Part shown: positions 27,175 through 39,047 of the stretch, piece by piece
Layout: each line of letters starts with the position of its first letter
How positions within the stretch are numbered: position 1 is the first letter of the stretch
Origin: Rutidosis leptorrhynchoides
Lineage: Eukaryota; Streptophyta; Magnoliopsida; Asterales; Asteraceae
DNA: 64,000 bases
NCBI RefSeq assembly: GCF_046630445.1
Contig: NC_092333.1
Span: 100,095,001-100,159,000 of the forward strand
Direction of reading: 5' to 3'
Made by a program: the position numbers and the translations under genes
The notes under the pieces: model-generated
What the model saw: only the letters and a program-made list of their open reading frames with translations
The model's database searches: none
What the model was told of the DNA's origin: nothing

Positions 27175-27581
27175 TGATGTGGGACTAAAAGCTAAATTGG
27201 AGCGGGCTTGAAGTATGAGAGTTGCTCATTTGCTTATCCACAAAGTTAAAGACTATTTAATTTATTTATTAAGTTTAATTACTTATTTATATTATATTAT
27301 TTATTTCCTTATTGTACTAGAGTTATTATAGGAGTATAATTAGTCCGATTACAAGTCGGTGAAGTTTAGCTTTACGGAGTAATATATATACTCCTAATAT
27401 GTAATCGTGAAGGATCATCTACCTATCTCTCTTTGAATTAATTAAAAGTGTGAGTTTATACTCCTATTGTTTTTACGTAAGGCTTTTACGTGTGGTATTT
27501 TATCGATTAAATCACGTTTGTGTTTTAATTATTTTGTTGCGAAGAGCGTTTGTCTTCCAACGGATCCATTGATCCTCATTA
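27175..27581 (+). repeat. 5' LTR of the 2.1-kb element
   Basis: 407 bp, starting TGATGTGGGACT. It ends in TA instead of CA. Likely promoter and polyadenylation signals lie within; none was pinned down. Confidence 0.88.
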
Positions 27582-27583
27582 AT

Positions 27584-27596
27584 TGGTATTCAGAGC
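27584..27596 (+). promoter_or_regulatory. Primer binding site of the 2.1-kb element
   Basis: TGGTATTCAGAGC, two bases after the 5' LTR. It equals the initiator-Met site TGGTATCAGAGC with one extra T. Confidence 0.7.
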
Positions 27597-27616
27597 AATC
27601 GATCCACCCTATCAAC

Positions 27617-27852
27617 ATTCCGATTAGTTGGGTCTCTCCCACGTTTGGATTTTGATAGTTTATCCCACATATCTTAACTCGATTACTTGAGTTTCTCCCA
27701 CGTTTGAGTTTTGATATTCTATCTCAAAAAAAAAAAGGCACTGTTCATCGCCGGAACACTGTTCACGCGACTGTTCATCGTCAGAAAACACGTCAGAATA
27801 CTATTCATCGTCAGAAACGCGTCAGAAATCACTATTCACGTTACTGTTCATA
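27617..27852 (+). repeat. Leader repeats of the 2.1-kb element
   Basis: First, a pair of roughly 45-bp direct repeats sharing TCTCCCACGTTTG and TTTTGATA (27631-27660 and 27694-27720). Then a cluster of about six variants of CTGTTCATCGTCAG between 27738 and 27852. It sits directly upstream of the ORF. Confidence 0.65.
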
Positions 27853-27885
27853 TTAAAAAAAGATTTTTTTTCTTTTCTTGTTTCA

Positions 27886-28914
27886 ATGGCCGGCGATAAG
27901 GGTAATCAAAGTCGCGATCTCGCTATCACTCTCAAAGAACTCAAGAACACGCTAGATATAGTTAATAAATCCAACGAGCGTGCAAAACAAAGATGGCTTG
28001 AAGAAGAAACCCGAAGAGCTACTTATGATGTACGACCTTGGAACGAATCACATCAATACTACCAATATGGATTATCTCAATACCACCAAAGCCCCATTTA
28101 CTATAAACCACAATCCTACCATCAACCCTACTATCCACCACTGCCCTACTATCATCCATACTATCAGCCACAACTCTACCAGCAGAGTCAACCTGTTAAG
28201 GAGAATCTCGATACAGATGAAGTTTTTGATTCGAAGAAAAGTTTAATAGAGAGGTTGAAGAAATCAGATTCTGATTCTCGTATGGAGAAGTGTGATAAAA
28301 TAGTTGAAGAGAGTCAGGTAGAAAATATATCATCGTGCCCAGAAAAAGAAATTATTTTGGAGGAGATGCAGAATGATATAGTTGTTAGTGTTGAAGAAGA
28401 TCCAAATTCGTTAGGCTCTAATTTAATAGAAGAGAATTTATCCATATGTAATTTAGCCGCGAGTTCGGAAGGTATCCATGATGAAGGTGTAGTTGTAGAG
28501 ATTTCAAAAGATTATGGAGGCAAGAAAATATCATATGTTTATTTGAATAACTCCATAGATGCAAGCAAGAGGATAAATGAAGGAGATTTGTTCGTTTTTA
28601 AACCGGGCATTAAGAACTCGAGGGCGAGTTCTTTTCAAGAAGGGGAGAAGGATCAAAGGGTTTTAGAACATAATACTTTTTCAAGAGGTCGTCACAAACT
28701 TATTTGGAATAGCACTGATGAATTTGTAATTGGTGTGTTTGTATTTGATCCGGGTATATCATTTTATTTGAGTTGCACTGTACACCGAGTTGTCATTGAT
28801 TGGTTTATCTTTGATTCGGGTATATCGTCTTATTCGAGTTGGAACTCGAGGGCGAGTTCTTTTCAAGTGAGGAAGACTGATGTGGGACTAAAAGCTAAAT
28901 TGGAGCGGGCTTGA
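27886..28914 (+). CDS. 342-aa Tyr/Pro-rich protein of the 2.1-kb LTR element
   Basis: Single open frame filling most of the interior. The N-terminus MAGDKGNQSRDLAITLKEL looks like the helical start of a gypsy-type gag. Residues about 50-100 are a Tyr/His/Gln/Pro-rich segment (QYHQSPIYYKPQSYHQPYYP). The middle (about 110-210) is acidic and charged. The end carries NSRASSFQEGE, typical of the last residues of gypsy polyproteins. A second NSRASSFQ follows about 76 residues later, after which the frame reads into the LTR and stops at 28914. No capsid core, zinc knuckle, protease or RT motif is visible. It may be a gag N-terminus fused to a pol tail by internal deletion. Whether it makes a protein is unknown. 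Confidence 0.6.
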   Translation: MAGDKGNQSRDLAITLKELKNTLDIVNKSNERAKQRWLEEETRRATYDVRPWNESHQYYQYGLSQYHQSPIYYKPQSYHQPYYPPLPYYHPYYQPQLYQQSQPVKENLDTDEVFDSKKSLIERLKKSDSDSRMEKCDKIVEESQVENISSCPEKEIILEEMQNDIVVSVEEDPNSLGSNLIEENLSICNLAASSEGIHDEGVVVEISKDYGGKKISYVYLNNSIDASKRINEGDLFVFKPGIKNSRASSFQEGEKDQRVLEHNTFSRGRHKLIWNSTDEFVIGVFVFDPGISFYLSCTVHRVVIDWFIFDSGISSYSSWNSRASSFQVRKTDVGLKAKLERA

Positions 28915-29284
28915 AGTATGAGAGTTGCTCATTTGCTTATCCACAAAGTTAAAGACTATTTAATTTATTTATTAAGTTTAATTACTTATTTATATTATAT
29001 TATTTATTTCCTTATTGTACTAGAGTTATTATAGGAGTATAATTAGTCCGATTACAAGTCGGTGAAGTTTAGTTTTACGGAGTAATATATATACTCCTAA
29101 TATGTAATCGTGAAGGATCATCTACCTATCTCTCTTTGAATTAATTAAAAGTGTGGGTTTATACTCCTATTGTTTTTACGTAAGGCTTTTACGTGTGGTA
29201 TTTTATCGATTAAATCACGTTTGTGTTTTAATTATTTTGTTGCGAAGAGCGTTTGTCTTCCAACGGATCCATTGATCCTCATTA
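28878..29284 (+). repeat. 3' LTR of the 2.1-kb element
   Basis: 407 bp, two visible substitutions from the 5' LTR (a C/T in the GTTTAGYTTTACGG segment and an A/G in GTGTGRGTTTATAC). The purine stretch GTGAGGAAGA just before it is the likely plus-strand primer. Confidence 0.88.
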
Positions 29285-31822
29285 GCACCACTAATTAGCT
29301 CAGTAGAATCGGCGTCTAAATGAGAGAACAAAAAGATCACCTGCAAAACAAAGTTGATAATCTCCCGATCCTCATACTTTAAATGAAACCGAAACGTTTC
29401 AGATTACCGCATCTTACGAACACGCATTAGTGACAACATGTCCGTCACCAATGTAAAGAAATAACGAGACATTAGATCCCCTTGTCAAAACCTTTGTTTT
29501 CCTTTTAATTATTCAAGGAGTTTGCCATTAATAATTTGATATTAACAGAAAATGACGCATAATTAACACACTTCATAACCACCACACCGTTAACAATACT
29601 ATATAATATTATAGGTTTTTTGGATGTCTACTTTAAACGCATACCTATGAGTACCTTTTGACAAGTGATAGTATTTCATTAATTCTTGAGTAAGCAATAT
29701 ATTATCATAGATTTGGCAAACCGTGTAGGATCGATTAAACGGTATTAATCGACCAAATCAACAATATCGAGTGCGAAATAACTCGATTTTGGGTTTTATA
29801 TCAAAAACAACTTAAACACTTATGATCTAATGAACAAAATCGACTTGTAGATGTTTTAGATCGACCTAATTGAGTGCAAGACCTGCAGAGAAACACAAAT
29901 ACGGCTAGAGTTGTGTAAAGGTTCGTAACCCCAACAATGAACCCGAAATCCTCATTAAATAGGGTCAACACATGTAACCGTGCGGTTGCACTTGTATCCG
30001 TACGGATGCATTCCGCATCCATGCGGTTACACATACAGTAAGTAAGTTAACAATAAACGCATACAATTGATTGTAATCCAAAAAGTAAACATAATAAACC
30101 AACAACCAATTGTCAAAGTACTTACAAAGTCCATAACACTCATAAATACATGATAATGAACTTGAGACTTACATTATGCACTAACACTCGGCAAAAATGT
30201 TGATTGGTTGATACCAATACTATCAATTAAACTCTCCTTAATACGGCTTGTAAATATTTTACTCATTCACTTATACAACCTATTACAACAAGCGCAATGG
30301 GATGAAAGTCGTTAACCTTAGTAGGCGGTTGAATTTTCGATAACAATGCAGTAACCGTATGGTTTACCTTGGTTAAAAGCCGACCATTAGAGTAAAGATC
30401 CTGAACTACGCCAATGATCTCTTCTTTACAATATGTCAAGATGTTTTGGATAACTATCTTGTGTATCCATCAGGACTCGTGGATCATTATTACCCATACT
30501 AAACATAGCATTCCTCACCTCATTCGTAGTAACATGTGATTGACTTTATTCAACCCTACCTTTTAAGTAAGCAGATTTTTTGGATGATCAATAAGAGCTA
30601 CATCAGAACTAGTACCCAAAAAAATACATATAATGGTTAAGAAACAATTTAGGAATGTCACTTCGTTCAACCATATTCCCAACTAAATCCTCTAGCGTTG
30701 CAATGCGACTATGATTGACCTTCCCATTGTTCACTTAATGAAAATAGATAGTGATACAACCACCCACCCTTAGCCATTATATTTTAGCTTTTTGTTTCAA
30801 GAACATTTCCTTATCCAGATTCGCTGCTGAATATGCACGTAAGATGCAACATGCTTCTTCTCGAATTTTTGTTGAGTAAGGGTGTTGACAAGCGCCTTCT
30901 GAACTTTATCCAACTCTATCATTAGTTTGTGAACCTTTTTATGAATATTACCATTCTTTCATATAAGTTTTCTAAGTGGTTTAAGTAATCTTAATATTTG
31001 ACCACTTCCAACATTCTGTGGCCAACAAGAACTCTACTCCACCATGCAATACAACTTCATCAAAACCCTCTTTAGACAATTAATTTAGTGAAACACCATC
31101 ATTTGCTTAAGCACTAGAGCGTTCAACAACAAAAATATCATTAGTTGTCACTTTGTCGATTTTAGTTAGAACACCATCACGTGAAATTGGCTATAATTCC
31201 ATGTGTAATGAAGACCAGTGCAATTAACATCTTACATGTTAATCACCTCCACACAATCTCTAAATTTGTGCATAGCAAGAGTAACACTTAAACCACCTGG
31301 AGTAGAGTCATAAATGTCCAAAGAAACATTAAAATCTCTCACTAAAGCCCAAGAATGAGCTCAAACAAACCCCTTGTTACTACACAAATCGGCACATAAT
31401 GTACGTCGATCAATATAGTAATTATGAGCATAAACTACCGGAATAAAAAAAACTTCCCATCAAGAACAAACTTCACGAGAACGTGCATAACCTGGTTAGA
31501 CATGACAATGAGCATAAAATAGACAATATTAAGATTCCAACCAATAACTATTCTTGTACCACCATCACACACCAACTGATTCAAGCACCATAACCATTGC
31601 GGAAAGACTTTATTACAAATACCACTTAACTTATCTATACCCATGTGAGACTCCAAAATAGCATACAAGCACATGTCATTCTTGCGAAGCATATCTTAAA
31701 CCTCCTTTTATTTTGGGGTGCACTTCATAACCCTTATATTCGATGTAGTAATACTTGTCCCCTCTGGTTTATCCGCCATAAAGGTAGAGGTTTCATCATT
31801 GTTATTATGTTAACCTCAATAT
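29285..31822 (-). pseudogene. LINE 2 ORF2 remnant: endonuclease and reverse transcriptase
   Basis: On the minus strand from the right: MLRKNDMCLYAILESHMG at 31692, then FPQWLWCLNQLVC and GGTRIVIGWN, the pattern of the LINE APE-type endonuclease. ALVRDFNVSLD and TPGGLSV follow near 31290-31350. Further left come the linker, then RT pieces: KIFTSRIKESLIDSIGINQS near 30200-30260 and, past a nested solo LTR, DNILLTQELMKYY and KVDIQKTY near 29640-29710. A degraded QGDLMSRYFFTLVTDMLSLM lies near 29430-29490. Many stops and frameshifts, so it is dead. ORF1 continues at 43757-44525 across the 11.9-kb insertion. Confidence 0.75.
29724..30186 (-). mobile_element. Solo LTR (463 bp) inside LINE 2
   Basis: The minus strand begins TGTTAGTGCATAATGTAAGT and ends GATCCTACA. 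It splits the LINE RT reading between TFLPS and DNILL. The flanks are imperfect: TTTGCCGAG before and TTTGCCAAA shortly after. TATTTAATGAGG on the minus strand (about 29957) may be its TATA region, followed by dyads around ACCGTGCGGT and ATCCGTACGGAT (29970-30031). The short reading frame at 29801-30034 is not a gene. Confidence 0.6.
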
Positions 31823-34800
31823 TGTGACAACCCGGAAATTTCCAACCAAATTTAAACTTTAATCTTTATATGTTTCCGACACGATAAGCAATATTTGTTA
31901 AGTTAAATTTCAAGAATTTTAAACTATGTTCATACATTCATTCAACCTCGACCAAGTTCCAACGATTCACGAACCATTAAACGAATATGATTATATATGT
32001 ATATGTGTATATATATTATAACTTGAAACGTAAACAAAATATTAGATTAAATACTTTATATGATTGTATCTGTTTCAAAATGTTTATCAATGGAATTAGA
32101 AGATAAGATCAAATGATTGAATTATCAGATATATTGAATTATGATTATAAGTCTCTGTTGAAAGGCCCACGTTGATTTGAGAAATCTTTCTATTTTAACA
32201 ATATTCAGAAAATGGTAAAGTGATTTATAAATAAGAACAAATTGTTAATCATTGAGAACTAGACAAAGGATAGTGGAAGATTGAATCTCATAAAGACTCG
32301 ATTGATCTATTTAGTTTCAAACGTACAAAAATATTTTCAGTTTAAAAAGAACTTTATTATTAAAACGTATATAACTTTTATAAATATCTAGAACCACTTT
32401 TGACAACTCATTACTTAACTAGTATGATAAAGATAACGATATTTATATTTTATTTTATTAAATATATATAATGATTTAAATTAATATTATATATATTTAT
32501 ACGCGTATTATACGTATTATGTAGTTTTATACTTTTACTATACTTAAACTTTACCTTTACTTTATTTTTACTTTACTTTAACTTTAATAATTCACTTTAA
32601 TAATTTATACTTTAATAATTCACTTTAATAATTCATACTTTAATAATTCATACTTTAATAATTCACTTTAAAAAGCTAGTGAAAAATTAAGAACTTTTCC
32701 TTTAGATATCGAATGGTTTCGATGAACGGATTAGAAGTTATAATCAATTAAATTTTCGATATTTTTATTAAAAATGATTATTATTATCGTCGTTTTTATC
32801 GTCGTTCTAGTTTTATCTTATTATTATCATTATTATTATCTTTATCAATAAAAGGGATTTATCATTAAAAATTGTTATTTTTTTATTACTGTCGTTATTA
32901 TCGTTAAAGTTATAATTAGTATTATTATTATTATCCAATTATTATTATTATTATTGGTATTATTATTATTATTATCATTATTAATATATATATCATTATT
33001 TAAAAATAGTTATTGTTATTGTTATTATTATTATTACTATATTATCATTAAGATAATTATTAGTATTATCGTTAAAAATGTTATAGTAACTATCATTATT
33101 AATATTAGTGTAATTAAAACAAATAATTGCAACACCTAATTATTTTGATTACTATTATTATCATTATTATGAACACGATATAAAAGATGATTAAAAGCTA
33201 TTAAATGAAACGATTAGAAAATAATGGGTAAGAGTTTCATGATGAAATTAAAATATTATAAGATATTGATTTAGATAAAATTATCGTTCTTATTATTTTT
33301 ATCATTACTATTATTATTAAAAGTATCGTTAGTATTAAAACTATCATTTTAACAAAAATTATCATTTTAATAGAAATGTCATTGTTACTATAAAATATCA
33401 TTATTATTATTATTTTAAATAGAATTATTATTTTAAAGATAATATTAAAAATTATCGTAAATATTAAAGTTATCATAATTAGAATTATCGTTTTATCATA
33501 ATATCATCTTAGTAATTATAAATATTGATATTTTTATAATAATAATTATTATTACAAAATAATACAACTTTTACTTACTATCATTATAGATATTATTTTA
33601 TCAAATAAATATGTGATACAAACATATTTTACTACGTGTAATAACTTACTTTAATAATACCTATCATATTATCTTTATGATATTAAATGAACCCTATAAA
33701 TTTTATTACTTAAATATATATAAAAGTATATTTTATTATATAAATTTAATATAAAATTTTATTTATTAATAAATAAATTATATTATTTACTCTAATAAAT
33801 CTTTTAAAAATATTTAAAAATATAAAATGACGATATTTAAACTATATATTAATCATGTATAAATTTTTGGAAATTATTTTGAGTCAAATTTACTTTTGTT
33901 GACTTTTGCATATTAGTCTCGAGCATTAGGATTGTGGTACACTATGACTTGACCTAATTTGTTAGACAAATATTGACCAACACATAAATATATATAATTA
34001 ATTTAGGTTCGTGAATCCGAGGCCAACCTTGCACTTGTTCAATGACGTTATATGTATTTTTACTACGAAATATAGTATGGTGAGTTTCATTTGCCTTTTT
34101 ACCCTTTATATTTTTGGGACTGAGAATACATGCGCTTTTATAAATGTTTGACGAAATAGACACAAGTAATTGAAACTACATTCTATGATTGAATTATCGA
34201 AATCGAATATGCCCCTTTTTATTAAAGTCTGGTAATCTAAGAATTAGGGAATAGACACCCTAATTGACGCGAATCCTAAAGATAGATCTATTGGGCCTAA
34301 CAAACCCCATCCAAAGTACCGGATGCTTTAGTACTTCGAAATTTATATCATGTCCGAAGGAGGATCCCGGAATGATAGGGGATATTCTTATATGTATCTA
34401 GTTAATGTCGGTTACCAGGTGTTCACCATATGAATGATTATTTTTGTCTCTATGCATGGGACGTATATTTATGAGAACTGGAAATGAAATTCTTGTGGTC
34501 TATTAAAATGATGGAAATAAATGATTATGATAAACTAATGAACTCACCAACCTTTTGGTTGACACTTTAAAGCATATTTATTCTCAGGTGTTAAAGAAAT
34601 CTTTCGCTGTGCATTTGCTCATTTTAAAGATATTACTTGGAGTCTTTCATAGCATATTTCGAAGAACGTTGCATTCGAGTCATTGAGTTCATCAAAGATT
34701 ATTATTAAATCAATTTATAGTTGGATAGTGGATATTATGAAATGGTATGCATGCTTGTCAATTTTCGATGTATAAGAAAGATTGTCTTTTAAAAACGAAT

Positions 34801-34896
34801 GCAATGTTTGTAAAATGTATCATATAGAGGTCAAATACCTCGCAATGTAATCAACTATTGTGAATCGTTTATAATGTATATGAACGGGTCCTTTCA
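31823..34896 (+). repeat. 5' LTR of the 11.9-kb element, promoter deleted
   Basis: 3074 bp against 3698 bp for its partner. Both align until the TTTAATAATTCACTTTAATA repeats. There the 5' LTR jumps at about 32670 to sequence that in the 3' LTR begins at 41511. The missing part includes the TATA-like sequence and the segment after it. The related solo LTR 50509-54224 has that segment, so this LTR lost it. Confidence 0.85.
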
Positions 34897-34898
34897 GT

Positions 34899-34910
34899 TG
34901 GTATCAGAGC
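34899..34910 (+). promoter_or_regulatory. Primer binding site of the 11.9-kb element
   Basis: TGGTATCAGAGC, two bases after the 5' LTR end; initiator-Met tRNA type. The following GGTGGTCTTAGCGAACC is shared by all three LARD-like elements. Confidence 0.9.
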
Positions 34911-35238
34911 GGTGGTCTTAGCGAACCAGGTCTGCATTAGTGTGTCTAACTGATAAGTCGATAGGATGCATTAGTGAGTCTGGACTTCGACCGTGTCTGC
35001 ATGTCAAATGTTTTGCTTATCATTTTGTGTCGAAAATTAACTACTTATCATCCTCAGGAAATTACCTGCTTATCATTTTTAGTCTAAGACACGTCTTGCT
35101 GCATTGATTGCATGAATAGTGTATAGACAAAAATTCATATCTTAGCATATCTGCTAAATCATATCTTATCGTATCTGTTACTTTAAACTTTGCCTGACAT
35201 ATCCCGTAAAGTCCTCCGTAATCTACGAAATCTTTTGA

Positions 35239-35413
<175 letters not shown>

Positions 35414-35486
35414 TATGTAATTAGAATACCATTCGATAGCCGGAAAATCATTTCATATCGAAAAACCCTTTATTCAATCGTACGAA

Positions 35487-35921
35487 ATGGAATTCGTCAT
35501 TAGTTCAAGTTCCTCAGATTATGAAATGGAATCCCACTCAAGCTCCGAAAGCAGTGTGACCGGAATGGATCAACCAATCAGTCATCACCTATTCTGGATG
35601 AATTGGGGATGGGTTCGTAGCCTCCTCAATCATTGGAGACAAGAAGAAGGTGATCCCTTCCATCCACCACATTGTCCTCTTGACGAAGAACCTGAAGCAC
35701 TTACCGGCGAACCTGTCCGAAACACTATTTTCTCTCTCATTTCCAGAGTATCTCGTCACGATTATATACTACATCAAATTCTAGATTTTATTTATCCGCT
35801 TGTCCGAACCGACAATCATCCTGGTGTAATAGAAGAAGTCAACGAGCTTCGCGCTCGGGTAGTGGCTTTGGAGAATATGGTGCAAAGGTTACAAACACCA
35901 GCAGCAGCACCAGCAGCATAA
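35487..35921 (+). CDS. Gag N-terminus-like ORF of the 11.9-kb element (144 aa)
   Basis: Open frame of 144 codons. It has a Ser-rich acidic start (ISSSSSDYEMESHSSSESS), a Trp-rich middle (FWMNWGWVRSLLNHWRQEE), a proline stretch with CPLDEEPEA and SLISRVSRHDYIL. A probable coiled-coil helix EEVNELRARVVALENMVQRL follows, with a TPAAAPAA tail. Homologous to the broken frames at 11142-11603 and 50083-50508. It resembles the start of gypsy-type gag, but nothing after the helix is kept: no capsid domain, zinc knuckle or pol. It is the only uninterrupted copy of the three. Function is unknown; it may be a remnant that happens to be open. Confidence 0.5.
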   Translation: MEFVISSSSSDYEMESHSSSESSVTGMDQPISHHLFWMNWGWVRSLLNHWRQEEGDPFHPPHCPLDEEPEALTGEPVRNTIFSLISRVSRHDYILHQILDFIYPLVRTDNHPGVIEEVNELRARVVALENMVQRLQTPAAAPAA

Positions 35922-38900
35922 TCAGTACCACCAACATCAACGTCAAAAGTACCATTACCACCCCTAACCACAACCGCGTCGTAAACCTCAACTCCACAAT
36001 CTGTCCCACGAGTATCAAGGTCATACGTCCTATAAATAACATGGAAGACCAACAACAACAAACGATGAAGTATTAATTCATGACTTCATCGGAGAAATAT
36101 TTTACGGTGATTATATAATCTCTAAAATTTTAGAGATTACTTATTCTAGATCTAACCATAAATCAGATGAGTGGGCCGAAATGATAAAATAAATCCCGAC
36201 CAGAATGGTGCACGATTTACAAACTAGACTTGTTTTACCAACAGCATCAACAGTACCGCCAGCATCACCAGCATCGTCAGTGTTGTCAGCATCAGCATTA
36301 GCAGCACCTATAACCTCACAAGCTCCGTCAGTTCAAGAATCACCGCGGACATCATTATGAATCAACAACGAGTATATTGTATCAACGAGTTATGAAGAAT
36401 TAACTCATTTCCACTGAAGGATTTATATGTATATCTTATATATAAATCTTTAAACCATAATAAATCTTTCCGTACTAAGCTATTATGTGTGAATCTTAAC
36501 TACTCGGTTAATTCATATTACTAATATGCAATAATGCACGTCCTTCGTCCGCAACTTAACTATCGTTAACTACAACCTCTGTCTCAATTCAATAAATTCC
36601 AATTCATAATAAATCAAGTGTATTATTCAAATATATGTTGATTTTACACTTTCATCATCAATGTACTCGAAACTTTTCAGATAACATCATTCGTACTTTG
36701 TGAAGTTCACAAGAATTTAATGAAAACCAACATCATGCCCCAATAAATAACGAAGTATTGATTCATAATTTCAATATTATTGAAGTAATACTTATGTAAT
36801 CTCTAAAGCCTTTAAGGGATTATTCAATTCTAGTTTCAACCTTAAATTAAATGAGTTTAATTTAATATTAACTCATTAAATCGATATTACATCTGAAGAA
36901 AATATATATATATATATATATATTTTCAAAAAGACTGTAATAAAAATTCTTTTGTACAAAATATTAATTGTGAAATATTTTTTTTAACGGGTAGGTAATA
37001 CTCGAGAGATATATAAATTCACAATTAATATATTACATTCTTCGAATCTGATTTAGCAATCATCAACTATACTCACTATTTTCTCAAACAATATATATTC
37101 TTTTATAGAAATCAAAACAACCATACTCATTCAAAATTTAATTGCATATTGTGATTTTGAAATCTCAGAATTCAACTCGAGATATGACCGAAATCATCAC
37201 TCTTAGATCCTTACATCTTTCACAAGCTATACTTTGACTTCAAAACTGTGTTAGAACATCATATGTATATTAACGATTACAATCTGTGTTCAAAACCCTT
37301 CGAAATTCCTGAAGACACTTCAAATAATAAACAATTGAGATGATGATCCAACCACATATTAACCACAGTCTTGCATCTGAAAAGCTCTCGAAACCAGAGT
37401 CATAATTTAACACGTATCCGTGTCAGACCCTTTGGCATTTATTAGCAAAAATAACTTTGCGATTCCTTTTCAAATTAGTCAGTTTTGTCACAGCTTTAGC
37501 AAGTCAACTTCGACTTTTCAGTTGAAACAGTCTTATTATAACCTTGATATAGACGTTGCCCTTTCGTCATCATTACCGGAGAACCTTTTATGTCTCACCC
37601 CATTAAAAATAAACTTACCAACAACTTCACTGATCTTTGACTTTCCAAAAAGTCATTATATTTATCGAAACCCCATCATTTACTCATCCGCATCTTGTAA
37701 CAAGAATTGTCATGCCAATTACTGGGAATCAGCAATTAGTATTTTGAAATCTTGCAGCATGTCTCTGCCAACAGTTATAGGTGTATATATAACGTCTATC
37801 TCCTAGACTTATATACTTTGAATGTGAAGTTTCTGAAAAACACCCTAAACTGCGAACTAGTTCTCCGAAGTTTGGAAAATGCTGATGAAGCAGCAAAAAC
37901 TATAAACGACCTTAACAGTCAAAAGTTTGATAATAAAGGATAGTGTGTTGGAAAAGCTTAGAAAAAGATAAGGTTTGGAACTGGAAAACGGATTAAGCAA
38001 ACCATGAAGGAGGCTATGGACAAATCACAAAGACTAAACCTGCCTTCAAAGAATCCAAATGATTCAGTGTCTGCTGAAATTATTATCAAATACCTTACTC
38101 CTGACTCTAAACCCTTGTGAATAATATTCTTCATCATCCTCTGATCTTAGATATTCTAAAATATCATCATATCTTTCATTATAAATATCCTCCATATTTC
38201 TGAAGATATTTTCTTAATTTTTCTTATTTGAAATCATTTACCTCTTCGCGCTATCTGTATTACATCATAAAAGAAACTATTTTAGTTTCTAAATTCTGAA
38301 ACATTCAAGTTTAAAATAGAAATATTTTGAAGTAGTGTTGGGAACTGAAGCATGAATTAGTATAATATAATGACACTTGATCAACGTGATTATATTACAG
38401 TAAGTCATGCTAAGTTTCTAAATGGAACGTGATGATTCATAGATCATAACATCATCATGTGCCATGTTATACGACTCTTGTATTCTATTTAACCTCTAAA
38501 ATATCAAGAAAATATTTCTTGATGATTCGGCTTTTTCCAAGGTATTCTAGTAATTTGACAAGTCAAGATCGTGCCATCACAATTTCCTTCCTAGAAAATT
38601 AACAATGTTCATTTCGAAATTCATATCTGTGAATTCTGGACCATTACAAGCGGTGCTTAATGGCAAGAAGAAGAAACGAAAGGACAAAACTCCGAAATAG
38701 AAATTGGGGTATAAATTGCAGCAAAAAAAAAGAGAGCATTAATTGTGAATGATAATGATTATAGAAGACAGAAGCAGAGACTTTGAAATATAAGGGAACA
38801 TATAAAGCCCAACAATAAACCATAAATTATAAACCATATATATCGATGCATATAGCAATATAAAGACACGGGAGAACTAGAAACACTATAAACCCAAGAG

Positions 38901-39042
38901 TATAGTAGAAGTAAATAGATTCTTCTGGCGGTAGATGAAAAAGAAGAATGACCGATATGAAAGTTAGAAGTATATCGAGAATCAGAACTGGATGGAGCAT
39001 ATTGATGAATACTTTAAAATATGAGTTGAAGGGGAAAGAATA
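35922..39042 (+). other. Non-coding LARD interior
   Basis: About 3.1 kb, collinear in blocks with the interiors of the other two elements (for example the stretch with TCAACGTGATTATATTACAG near 38380 and its counterparts near 8970 and 56285). A reading frame at 37420-37806 has no recognisable domain. Nothing else coding was seen. Confidence 0.55.
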
Positions 39043-39047
39043 GAAGG

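Larger units (their letters stand above)
27175..29284 (+). mobile_element. Complete 2.1-kb non-autonomous LTR retrotransposon
   Basis: Two 407-bp LTRs (27175-27581 and 28878-29284) differ at only two positions that I can see. They have ends TGATGTGGGAC...CTCATTA, and the element is flanked by gcacc (27170-27174 and 29285-29289). A primer site TGGTATTCAGAGC lies two bases inside the first LTR. The interior is 1296 bp and carries one long ORF and no pol domains. It resembles TRIM or gag-only (TR-GAG) elements in layout. The close LTR match implies recent mobility, so an active partner element probably exists or existed recently. Confidence 0.9.

Noticed and set aside
35816-36061. Minus-strand frames opposite the gag-like ORF
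   Set aside because: Shadow frames of the Ala/Pro/Thr-rich triplet region; the plus-strand frame is the one conserved between elements.
37882-37910. Hammerhead ribozyme core (CTGATGA), as in retrozymes
   Set aside because: The motif is not followed by a helix II with GAAA and lacks the paired third stem; chance match.
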